DNA of 32,373 nt, from contig JAKBAF010000001.1 of NCBI GenBank assembly GCA_021809305.1, positions 1-32,373 on the forward strand, given 5' to 3'. Both the position numbers and the translations under genes were made by a program. The notes beneath the pieces are model-generated. The model was not told the origin of the DNA. It saw only the letters and a program-made list of their open reading frames with translations, and did not search any database. The DNA comes from a bacterium. GTDB lineage: Bacteria; Chlamydiota; Chlamydiia; Chlamydiales; JAFEGQ01. Below, piece by piece: positions 25,428-32,373 of the stretch. Numbering within the stretch: position 1 is the first letter of the stretch; each line of letters starts with the position of its first letter.

Positions 25428-26212
25428 CCAAGGAGCTCAGATTTAAGCCACATCGCACCCTCGAAGAAAGTCTCGCGCTTTGTGCCGTGGCCATGGTGGC
25501 CGATCGAGGGGGTGATGATGAGCTCAGCAGCAGGTGGTCTTTGATGGGCCTCAAAGGCAGCATCGGCAAGCGCTGTGATGAATTCGAAGGCGAGTTTGGT
25601 GCTAACAAGTGTATCGCGGTTGCCGATGTAGAAGCGAAAATGGGTCTTGATGAGGAGGGAGGTAAGGTTGATAAGAGCGAGCTCTTGGACGGCCTCTTGT
25701 GTGGCGATAGGAGAAAAATCTTTAGCAAAGCTTAGGTCAACAAGAGGGGCGAATCCGAGAACGGCTTTGATTGCGGGGAGCCTTGCGCTTAAGTGTGTTG
25801 CAAAGAAGGCTCCGCGAGAGAGGCCAGCGCTCGCCATACGGCTAGGATCTGCAACGCCTCGCTCAATCAGAAGCTGGCACGCTCTAGCACACTCATCAAT
25901 GAAATCTGTAAGGGGAGACCTGCCAGCCGCCATCTCATCGGCCCATTTTTTTATTGCCTCGTGAGGGTTCTCCTCTCTTGTGTGAGCAGGGAGGTCGAGC
26001 GAGAAGATGCGCAGAGGCGCTCCTTGCAGAAAGGCCACAGGCTGATTAAAGGGCGAGGTGGCGAGGCTATCTTCACCTGAGAGGGAGAAGTAGATGAGCG
26101 TTGGGAGCGGCCCTGCATCTAAGGGGGCGCCAGTATAATAGAGGGTGCGACCCCAGGGAGTCTCGTAGGGAAGTGGGAGGACCTGTGGGGGCTCTCTAAC
26201 ATCTTGTGGCAT
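25424..26212 (-). CDS. Alpha/beta-hydrolase (prolyl-oligopeptidase-like)
   Basis: 262 residues. The nucleophile elbow is G-L-S-R-G with Ser132. Asp200 in FYIGNRDTLVS and a His in GHHGHG (239-242) complete a plausible triad. YFSLSGEDSL near residue 41-50 occupies the oxyanion-hole position. There is no signal peptide, so it is probably cytoplasmic. The substrate is unknown. It lies between pcnB (6 nt gap) and lpxB (4-nt overlap), so it is co-expressed with them. I do not recall a hydrolase at this position in Chlamydia, so a lineage-specific insertion is possible. Confidence 0.85.
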   Translation of the reverse strand: MPQDVREPPQVLPLPYETPWGRTLYYTGAPLDAGPLPTLIYFSLSGEDSLATSPFNQPVAFLQGAPLRIFSLDLPAHTREENPHEAIKKWADEMAAGRSPLTDFIDECARACQLLIERGVADPSRMASAGLSRGAFFATHLSARLPAIKAVLGFAPLVDLSFAKDFSPIATQEAVQELALINLTSLLIKTHFRFYIGNRDTLVSTKLAFEFITALADAAFEAHQRPPAAELIITPSIGHHGHGTKRETFFEGAMWLKSELLG

Positions 26213-26218
26213 GACAGA

Positions 26219-27433
26219 CTACTCCTCTTTGGGGAGGCGGCGGCGAGAAGGCCGCTTAGGGAGCTCTTTGTAGGTGTTGTAGACCTCTGTGACGCTGGGG
26301 TCAACAAGTGATCGTAGAGAGAGAAACTGGAGGGCGAGATGGAAGTCGGGGTGGCTCGCCACTCGAGCGCGACGGACAACAGGGCCGCTTTGAGGGTTAA
26401 GGCGCAGCTGCGATTCAAGAATGAAGCCGATAAAGGCGCGGAGCTTTCTTGGGAATTCGAGGAAGGAGTTGGAGAGGGCCTCCTCTTCGATCTGCCAGGC
26501 GAGCTCATGGATTGCCGTAGAGGTGGCCTCTTTTCCGGTCTCTGCGATGTGCTCTTCGAGCTTATCTTGAAGAAGGGGGAAGAGGAGTGATGAGACGAGG
26601 ACTGCGCGGTCAAGGGGAGGCGCCTCTTTGGTTGCCAGGACGTAGTTATCAGCAGCACGGAGGTAGGCGAAGATAGTGCTACCGACCTCTCGTCGCATAG
26701 CAATAGCTAGAGCTGGAAAGAGAAGATCGAGGAAGCCAAACTCTTGCAGGAGGTGGAAGAAGGGCTCGGAGGCACCGGATTCGAGCATCCGAAGCATCTC
26801 TTCTAGAAGGCGGGCAGGTGAGCTCTTGAGAATCTCGTCTCGACACTCTGAGAGCGCGGAGAGGATCTCCTGATCGATCTGAAAACCGAATCGAGCCCTA
26901 AATTTGAGACAGCGGATCATTCTAACAGGATCTTGGCGGAATCTTGCACTTGGGGTGCCAATGGTGCGAAGGAGATGGAGGGTGAGGTCCTTGAAGCCAC
27001 CAACGTAGTCGATGATCTTGTGGTCACTTGGATCGTAGAAGAGGCCGTTGATGGTAAAATCGCGTCGCAGGACATCCTGTTCGGGCGAGCCCCACACATT
27101 ATCGCGTAGGATAAGATTGGACTCCTCTGTCTCGCCAGATCGGAAGGTGGAGACCTCAATGATCTGCTTGCCGAAGCGCACATGAGCTAAGCGAAAGCGG
27201 CGACCGATGAGAATGCAATTTCTAAAGAGACGTTTGACCTGTTCGGGACGGGCAGAGGTTGAGATGTCGAAGTCTTTCGGCTCTTTGCCCATGAGAAGGT
27301 CGCGGACGCCTCCACCCACAAGATAGGCGATGAACCCCTCCTCTCTCAGGCGTGAGAGGACAAAAAGCGCATCCTTATCGATGGAGCTGTCGCGGATATC
27401 GTGCTGTTCAGCAAAGTAGACTTTCGGCTGCAC
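26219..27433 (-). CDS. pcnB: Poly(A) polymerase / CCA-type nucleotidyltransferase
   Basis: 404 residues. Class II nucleotidyltransferase motifs are GGGVRDLLMGKEPKDFDIST with the catalytic DFD, then RRDFTINGLFYD and the DPVRMIRCLKFRARFGF helix. The tail is basic (PKRPSRRRLPKEE), which in PcnB proteins binds RNA, favouring poly(A) polymerase over CCA-adding enzyme. It adds 3' tails that promote RNA decay. Start is GTG 27431-27433; no Shine-Dalgarno is visible and a promoter lies directly upstream. First gene of the pcnB-hydrolase-lpxB operon. Confidence 0.9.
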   Translation of the reverse strand: MQPKVYFAEQHDIRDSSIDKDALFVLSRLREEGFIAYLVGGGVRDLLMGKEPKDFDISTSARPEQVKRLFRNCILIGRRFRLAHVRFGKQIIEVSTFRSGETEESNLILRDNVWGSPEQDVLRRDFTINGLFYDPSDHKIIDYVGGFKDLTLHLLRTIGTPSARFRQDPVRMIRCLKFRARFGFQIDQEILSALSECRDEILKSSPARLLEEMLRMLESGASEPFFHLLQEFGFLDLLFPALAIAMRREVGSTIFAYLRAADNYVLATKEAPPLDRAVLVSSLLFPLLQDKLEEHIAETGKEATSTAIHELAWQIEEEALSNSFLEFPRKLRAFIGFILESQLRLNPQSGPVVRRARVASHPDFHLALQFLSLRSLVDPSVTEVYNTYKELPKRPSRRRLPKEE

Positions 27434-27438
27434 TCAAC

Positions 27439-27466
27439 TATATAATAATTCTGTTAGAGGGTACAA
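27439..27466 (-). promoter_or_regulatory. Candidate promoter of pcnB, leaderless
   Basis: Minus strand: -35 TTGTAC (27461-27466), 16-nt spacer, -10 TATATA (27439-27444). The -10 ends 5 nt before the GTG start at 27433, so the mRNA would begin at or next to the start codon. No ribosome binding site is present between them. Confidence 0.5.
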
Positions 27467-27514
27467 TGATACCACGCCCTTCCCAATTCATGCAAGGTTG
27501 CGTTCCTTGCTCTG

Positions 27515-30013
27515 TCACCTCTGCCACAAGATGTGAGCCGCTTCTAGGGGAATTGCGACACCTGGGTAGTAGGGAATAATGCGTGGCGTGAAACTTGCTG
27601 CCGGATAGTTGACAGCCACCTCTGCGCGATAGATATGCCCATTCGGCGTATTGGGAATCTGCCTCTGATACTCCATGGCCTTTGTCATGGCTGCCGAATA
27701 GAGCTCTACCTTAATCGACTGGCGGTCCAAATTATTGAGATAGACCTGAACCTCAAATAGATGCCGATTCGTATCCGATTCAATCTTGAATTCGCCGAAT
27801 CCCAGTTTACCCCAATTCTCTTCAAGTGAGCCCTGCCAATCGACTATCTCTTTCGCAAGCGCGCCGCTATTTTCAGCTCGCTTGCGATAGGACAGAGCGG
27901 CGCTGAGATAGAATTTCTCTGTGTATTCGCGCACTGTGCGGTTAGATGAGAAGTGGGGTGTCAATTGCGCCATGCTCTCTCGGATCCTGGCTATCCAAGA
28001 AAGAGGGATCCCTCTTGCATCCCTTGTATAAAATTCCGAGGTCACCTCGCCCTCTAGCAAGTCGTAGAGGGCACTTGCCTCCACTAGATCCCAGCTAGGA
28101 TCGTGGTCATGCTCCTGCCCATCTCCCAATGCCCAACCGAGCTCTGGAGCGTAGGCTTCTGCCCACCAGCCGTCTAACTCAGAGAGATTCAAGCCTCCAT
28201 TGACGAGCACCTTCATTCCACTAGTTCCGCTCGCCTCCCAGGGCCTTTGTGGAGTGTTGATCCACAAATCAACGCCCTGCACCAGCTGCTCTGTCATGAT
28301 CATGTCGTAGTCACTAAGGAAGATCACATGAGCGCGCGCCTCAGGCCGAGCAATGAACTTCATCCATTTTTTGATTAAGTCGTGCCCCACACGGTCTGCA
28401 GGATGAGCCTTTCCAGCAAGAATGAGCTGCACGGGACGATCCCTATTTGTTAAGATCCGGAGGAGTCGATCCTCATCGGTAAGCAGTAGATCAGGCCTCT
28501 TATAGGCTGCAAAGCGGCGCGCAAAACCTAGAGTCAAAGCCTCTGGATTTAAAAAGGATCGCGCGCTCTCTATCTCATCATCAGATGCGCCCCTGGCTCC
28601 CAGCTGTCTGATGAGCCTTGTGCGGGTATAATCAACTAGGATGCGGCGCGATTGCTTACGCATCTGCCAAATTTGCTCCTCTGGAACCATGCGGATCTTT
28701 GTCTCTAGCTCCTCTGTTGTCCCAAGCCACCTCTCTTTTCCGCAGGCCGCCGTCCAAAGATCATCGGAGAGCGATGAGTCCCAGGTAGGCGTGTGAACGC
28801 CATTCGTTACAAATCCGATCGGAACCTCCTCCTCAGGGAAGCGGGGGAAGAGATCTTTAAATAGGTGTCGGCTGACCGCTCCATGCAATTGCGAGACGCC
28901 ATTGACAAAACCGCTTCCTCGAATAGCTAAGTAGGCCATGTTAAAATCATCATTTGGATTTAGCTGACCGAGGGCAAGGAGCCTTTCAAGCGGTATGCCC
29001 AGACTAGTTTGTGCATACCGTCCAAGATATTGGGAGATCAGATCGGGGGAGAATCGATCAAACCCAGCGGCCACTGCCGTATGGGTTGTAAAGAGGTTGC
29101 CGACGCGCGTGGCAGCGAGTGCAACCTCGAAGGGTTGCTGTGTCTCCTTCATAAAAGAGGAGGCGCGCTCTAGCACTGCAAAAGCGGCATGCCCCTCATT
29201 TAAGTGGCAGATTTCAGGTTGTATTCCCAGGGCATTTAAGAGGCGCCATCCGCCAATGCCGAGAACGAGCTCCTGTTTTAAGCGGAGCTCTCTATCGCCC
29301 CCATAGAGCTCGCTTGTTATTCCTCGGTGACCCGGAAAATTAGCTACATCATTGCTGTCTAGCAAATAGAGCTTTGTTCTACCCACTTTGACCTCCCATG
29401 CCCGGAGCCAAAGTGACCAGCCAGGCAATTCAATTTTCAAGCGGAGCCACTCCCCATTCGGCAAAAGGCAGGGCCTGATCGGCAATTGTCCTGGGTCGTT
29501 GTAGGGGTAGAGCTCTTTTTGATCGCCATTTTTATCGATGAACTGCCGAAAGTAACCCTGGCTGTAGAGCAGTCCGACGGCGACAACTGGCACCCCAAGA
29601 TCGCTTGCCGCCTTGAGCTGATCACCCGCCACATTCCCGAGACCGCCAGAATAGATGGGCAGCGCCTCGCTCAACATAAACTCCATGCTAAAGTAGGCGA
29701 TGCACGTGAGGGGTAAGCAATTATTGTCAGTTTCAAACCAACTGGACCGGCTCAGCTCATTCTTTCTGGCTTTTATGAGATCTTTGATGAGGCCGCCCAA
29801 TCTTTGATCAGCCAAAATGGCCATCAGTTTTTCTCGAGACGAGGCTTGCAAGACGGCCCAAGGGTTATGCGTTAGCTCCCATAATTCTGGGTTGAGCTCG
29901 CGCCATATTGCATCAGCGCTGTGGTTCCAAGATGAGTGGAGGTCTAAGGCGAGATCCTCTAGGGAGTGATATCCCTTCAGATCGACTCGTTGAAATCTAC
30001 CCTGTGGGTTCAT
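27515..30013 (-). CDS. glgP: Alpha-glucan (glycogen/maltodextrin) phosphorylase, DUF3417 type
   Basis: 832 residues. It releases glucose-1-phosphate from alpha-1,4-glucans using pyridoxal phosphate. The PLP lysine is K601 in SGTSGMKVLVNGG, followed by NLSELDGWWAEAY. CHLNEGHAAF and the IPIYSGGLGNVAGD-type glucan site lie in the N-terminal half. Residues 1-110 (SSWNHSADAIWRELNPELWE) match the DUF3417 extension of the shorter bacterial/archaeal alpha-glucan phosphorylase branch. E. coli-type GlgP has a different PLP motif (TGNMK). From memory Chlamydia GlgP is of the E. coli type, so this may be an additional or replacing enzyme. Monocistronic; divergent from the YeeZ-like gene. Confidence 0.93.
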   Translation of the reverse strand: MNPQGRFQRVDLKGYHSLEDLALDLHSSWNHSADAIWRELNPELWELTHNPWAVLQASSREKLMAILADQRLGGLIKDLIKARKNELSRSSWFETDNNCLPLTCIAYFSMEFMLSEALPIYSGGLGNVAGDQLKAASDLGVPVVAVGLLYSQGYFRQFIDKNGDQKELYPYNDPGQLPIRPCLLPNGEWLRLKIELPGWSLWLRAWEVKVGRTKLYLLDSNDVANFPGHRGITSELYGGDRELRLKQELVLGIGGWRLLNALGIQPEICHLNEGHAAFAVLERASSFMKETQQPFEVALAATRVGNLFTTHTAVAAGFDRFSPDLISQYLGRYAQTSLGIPLERLLALGQLNPNDDFNMAYLAIRGSGFVNGVSQLHGAVSRHLFKDLFPRFPEEEVPIGFVTNGVHTPTWDSSLSDDLWTAACGKERWLGTTEELETKIRMVPEEQIWQMRKQSRRILVDYTRTRLIRQLGARGASDDEIESARSFLNPEALTLGFARRFAAYKRPDLLLTDEDRLLRILTNRDRPVQLILAGKAHPADRVGHDLIKKWMKFIARPEARAHVIFLSDYDMIMTEQLVQGVDLWINTPQRPWEASGTSGMKVLVNGGLNLSELDGWWAEAYAPELGWALGDGQEHDHDPSWDLVEASALYDLLEGEVTSEFYTRDARGIPLSWIARIRESMAQLTPHFSSNRTVREYTEKFYLSAALSYRKRAENSGALAKEIVDWQGSLEENWGKLGFGEFKIESDTNRHLFEVQVYLNNLDRQSIKVELYSAAMTKAMEYQRQIPNTPNGHIYRAEVAVNYPAASFTPRIIPYYPGVAIPLEAAHILWQR

Positions 30014-30085
30014 TTTCGCTCTCGGGTTCTTGCTGATTTCAATACGGCATTTTGGATTTAGTTCGTGCTTTGGACCGTGCGATAA

Positions 30086-30113
30086 TTGAATTTTAGGGAA
30101 GGAGTGCTACACT
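30086..30113 (+). promoter_or_regulatory. Candidate promoter of the YeeZ-like gene
   Basis: -35 TTGAAT (30086-30091), 16-nt spacer, -10 TACACT (30108-30113). It gives a leader of about 33 nt to the ATG at 30153. Confidence 0.45.
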
Positions 30114-30152
30114 ACCAGCTTGCGCGAGCAAACTTGCAGGACCCAAGAAAAG

Positions 30153-30968
30153 ATGCGAATTGTCATTATCGGCTGTGGCTATGTGGGGTGCGCTGCAGCG
30201 CTGGCGTTGCGCTCTCAAGGTCACATCGTGACGGCTACAACCACATCGGAGGCGAGGCTTAAGGAACTTGCCGAAGTGGCAGATAAGGTGCGCCTCTTTG
30301 ATTCGCGGAGGCCAGGTGATCTTCGCGAGCTACTTGATGGGCAAGAAGGGCTCCTTCTCTCGGTAGCTCCAAAGGGGCGGGGTGTTGATGAGTACCGTAT
30401 CGCCTACTTAGAGACGGCAAAGCAGCTCGTTGCTCTGCTGGATGGTAGCGGCCTTAAGCAGCTTGTCTACACGAGTAGTGGATCGGTCTATGGAGATCAG
30501 CTAGGGAGTCTTGTCGATGAGGAGACGCCACCACATCCCATGACCCCACAGGCAGAGATTTTGCTTGAGACGGAATCGACCTTCCTTGGCGCAGAGGCCA
30601 GGGGCCTTTGCTGCTGCATCTTTCGACTAGGAGAAATTATCGGACCTAATCGCGCGATCGAGGATCGAGTGCGCCAAATGGCGGGTAGGGTGGTTCCTGG
30701 GGATGGGAGGGGCTTTGTGAACTTAAGTGAGCTTAGCGATATCGTTAAAGGAATTGCTTGGGCCTATGAGAGGCATCTTTCTGGTGTCTACAATCTCTGC
30801 CGCTCCCTTCCAAAGCGAAGGGGGGAGCTCTATGATGAGATCTCAGAGCGGCTTAAATTACCACGCGTTCAGTGGGCTACCAACTTAACCTCTCCTTTCA
30901 GTGGCTCCCGTCGCCTCATAAGTGCCAAGCTTGAGGCGACAGGCTTTGCTTTTGGACCAAACTTGTGA
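30153..30968 (+). CDS. NAD(P)-binding SDR/epimerase-like protein (YeeZ-like)
   Basis: 271 residues. The Rossmann fold starts at the N-terminus (MRIVIIGCGYVGCAAALALR, G-x-G-x-x-G as GCGYVG). The active-site region reads VYTSSGSVYGD with Ser and Tyr, and later FRLGEIIGPNR and VNLSELSDIVKGIAWA. This fits extended SDR proteins of the YeeZ/nucleoside-diphosphate-sugar epimerase group; substrate unknown. The expected lysine three residues after Tyr is not present (YGDQ), as in atypical members. ATG 30153 is chosen because the family starts directly at the Rossmann strand; the longer frame from TTG 30120 begins at the predicted transcription start. Confidence 0.85.
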   Translation: MRIVIIGCGYVGCAAALALRSQGHIVTATTTSEARLKELAEVADKVRLFDSRRPGDLRELLDGQEGLLLSVAPKGRGVDEYRIAYLETAKQLVALLDGSGLKQLVYTSSGSVYGDQLGSLVDEETPPHPMTPQAEILLETESTFLGAEARGLCCCIFRLGEIIGPNRAIEDRVRQMAGRVVPGDGRGFVNLSELSDIVKGIAWAYERHLSGVYNLCRSLPKRRGELYDEISERLKLPRVQWATNLTSPFSGSRRLISAKLEATGFAFGPNL

Positions 30969-31163
30969 GGCTAGCCACTTTTTGTGCAAAACAGTGCGCT
31001 AAATGGGGGAGGTAGCCTTACGCGCACGGCCCATCTTGAAGCTCTTTTTCCCTGATTAGAGAGCTTCCCTCGCTCCGAAAACGGCTCATCTGGCAGACTC
31101 ACATGCATGCGCCCACCTCAGCTCTATAGAGGCCTTAGGCGCGCGAAAATTTAAGGGGGAGAT
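30969..31163. other. Intergenic region upstream of glmM with nested complementarity
   Basis: 195 bp. A clear hairpin GAAGCTCT (31038-31045) / AGAGCTTC is flanked by weaker nested complementary pairs (GCGCTAA near 30996 with TTAGGCGC near 31135; GAGGT near 31009 with ACCTC near 31114; GCGCA near 31022 with TGCGC near 31108). This could be a folded leader or a small RNA. It does not resemble the glmS ribozyme, tRNA, SRP RNA or RNase P RNA. AAGGGGGA (31153-31160) is the glmM ribosome binding site. Confidence 0.35.
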
Positions 31164-32373
31164 GTGACAGCGGATAAGAGGGAGGGTCTCCAGGCGGGCC
31201 ACAAGCTTTTTGGCACAGATGGTGTCCGGGGGCGGGCCAATGCCCATCCAATGACAGTGGAGATAGCCCTCGCGCTTGGGAGAGCTGTGGGAAGGGTCTT
31301 CAGGCGAGGTCCTGGCAAGCACAGGGTTGTGATTGGGAAAGATACAAGGCTCTCTGGATACATGTTTGAGAATGCTCTCATCTCGGGCCTCTGCTCGATG
31401 GGGGTGGATACCTTAATGGTTGGGCCTCTACCGACACCCGGTGTTGCCTATATCACGCGTGCCTATAGGGCCGATGCTGGTATCGTGATATCGGCCTCGC
31501 ACAATCCCTATCATGACAATGGTATAAAATTCTTCTCTCCGGAAGGGTTCAAGCTTGAGGATGCCCTTGAAGAGGAGATCGAGGAGGTCGTCCGATCAGG
31601 AAGCTACAGAGAGGTCCTTCCGGCAGATCATGCGCTTGGAAAAAATACGAAGATAGAGGATGCCCAAGGGCGCTACATCGAATTTGTAAAATCTTCCTAC
31701 CCAAGGCAGATGTCGCTCCAGGGTATCAAGATGGTGGTCGACTGTGCCAATGGTGCTTGCTATAGGGTCGCCCCACTCGTCTTTAAGGAGCTTGGAGCTG
31801 AGGTGATCGCCCACGGCATCACCCCCGATGGCTTAAACATTAATGCAGATTGCGGTGCGGTCCATCCTGAGGCAATGGCGAGGCTTGTTGTGGAGAAGCA
31901 GGCCCATATCGGGATCGCCTTTGATGGTGATGGAGATCGGGTCGTCATCGTTGATGAGCAGGGGACCATTCTCGATGGAGATACTCTTCTTGCCATATGC
32001 GCTAAGGAGATGCACGCTCGTCGTGAACTTAATCCACCGCGTGTTGTTGGAACTGTGATGACGAACCTTGGGATCATCCGCTCCCTAGAGGAGATTGGTG
32101 TTGAGGTGGCATGTGCTCCTGTTGGCGATCGCCATGTGCTCCAAGAGATGGTGCGTCGCGGTGCGATACTTGGCGGGGAGCAGAGCGGTCACATGATCTT
32201 TCTCAAGCACAATACTACAGGAGATGGTATCGTCTCTGCTCTCCAGGTGATTCGAATTATGCAGGAGCGAGGCCAACCACTCTCAGAGCTCGCTAACTGG
32301 GTGAAGCGCTATCCTCAGCGGCTTGTTAATATTTCTATCACAAGAAAGGTCCCCTTGCAGGACTTAGCTGAGG
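31164..32373 (+). CDS. glmM: Phosphoglucosamine mutase (3'-truncated by window)
   Basis: About 403 codons lie within the window, open to the last base. It interconverts glucosamine-6-phosphate and glucosamine-1-phosphate for UDP-GlcNAc, feeding lipid A and any peptidoglycan. FGTDGVRGRAN is near the N-terminus. The phosphoserine loop ISASHNPYHDNGIKF has Ser112. The metal loop DGDGDR is at 254-259. GGEQSGHMIF is the sugar-binding loop (Glu/Ser of GlmM type rather than phosphomannomutase). Start is GTG 31164 with AAGGGGGA just upstream; an in-frame TAA at 31152-31154 excludes an earlier one. The ATG at 31162 is immediately followed by TGA and cannot be used. Confidence 0.96.
   Translation, partial: MTADKREGLQAGHKLFGTDGVRGRANAHPMTVEIALALGRAVGRVFRRGPGKHRVVIGKDTRLSGYMFENALISGLCSMGVDTLMVGPLPTPGVAYITRAYRADAGIVISASHNPYHDNGIKFFSPEGFKLEDALEEEIEEVVRSGSYREVLPADHALGKNTKIEDAQGRYIEFVKSSYPRQMSLQGIKMVVDCANGACYRVAPLVFKELGAEVIAHGITPDGLNINADCGAVHPEAMARLVVEKQAHIGIAFDGDGDRVVIVDEQGTILDGDTLLAICAKEMHARRELNPPRVVGTVMTNLGIIRSLEEIGVEVACAPVGDRHVLQEMVRRGAILGGEQSGHMIFLKHNTTGDGIVSALQVIRIMQERGQPLSELANWVKRYPQRLVNISITRKVPLQDLAE

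Noticed and set aside
30969..31163. glmS-type ribozyme or glucosamine-6-phosphate riboswitch before glmM
   Set aside because: No conserved core of that ribozyme could be recognised, and the gene downstream is glmM, not glmS.
1..32373. CRISPR array, phage genes or intact insertion sequence
   Set aside because: No regularly spaced direct repeats, cas genes, transposase, integrase or phage structural genes were seen; the only mobile-like DNA is the non-coding repeat material at 8.7-9.3 kb and possibly 16.5-16.8 kb.

Overview
The window comes from the chromosome of a bacterium of the phylum Chlamydiota, most likely an environmental, amoeba-type lineage rather than Chlamydia itself. The evidence is gene content and order. 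The block ptr - plsB - rng, transcribed away from yceD - rpmF - plsX, and the block prfB - GNAT - yebC both match orders I recall from Chlamydia trachomatis (CT806-CT811 and CT457-CT459). lpxB next to pcnB is also chlamydial, as is a plant-plastid-like PlsB. Base composition looks higher in G+C than in Chlamydia. Several genes, such as an APH-family kinase, a second AGCS transporter, a DUF3417-type glucan phosphorylase and an omptin-like barrel, also point away from the reduced pathogen genomes.

Layout. 1-2447: 3' part of valS. 2472-3005 (minus): small two-helix membrane protein with Inc-like architecture. 3154-4620: small exported protein followed by a cysteine-rich outer-membrane barrel resembling omptins. 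4679-7442: two tandem sodium:alanine/glycine symporter genes. 7489-8415: aminoglycoside-phosphotransferase-like kinase with a probable leaderless GTG start. 8416-9388: gene-free island with nested inverted repeats and palindromic repeat copies. 9389-11821 (minus): 810-residue Ala-rich helical protein with a membrane segment near each end, a strong terminator and a strong ribosome binding site. 12184-15059: prfB with its programmed +1 frameshift, two tandem GNAT genes and yebC. 15045-16490: DUF445 and TVP38/VTT membrane proteins, divergent from each other. 16491-16767: hairpin cluster. 16768-22399 (minus): rng, plsB and an exported M16 protease. 22577-24258: yceD, rpmF, plsX. 24255-27433 (minus): pcnB, an alpha/beta hydrolase and lpxB. 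27515-30013 (minus): alpha-glucan phosphorylase. 30153-30968: YeeZ-like NAD(P)-binding protein. 31164 to the end: glmM, cut by the window edge.

Most genes are housekeeping: translation (valS, prfB, yebC, rpmF), RNA processing (rng, pcnB), phospholipid precursors (plsX, plsB), lipid A (lpxB), cell-wall sugar supply (glmM) and carbon storage (glgP). The lineage-specific part is about 2.5-4.6 kb and 7.5-12 kb: candidate host-interaction membrane proteins, an outer-membrane barrel, a probably acquired kinase and palindromic repeat DNA. No tRNA, rRNA, CRISPR array or transposase gene was found. All family assignments are from reading motifs; no database search was run.
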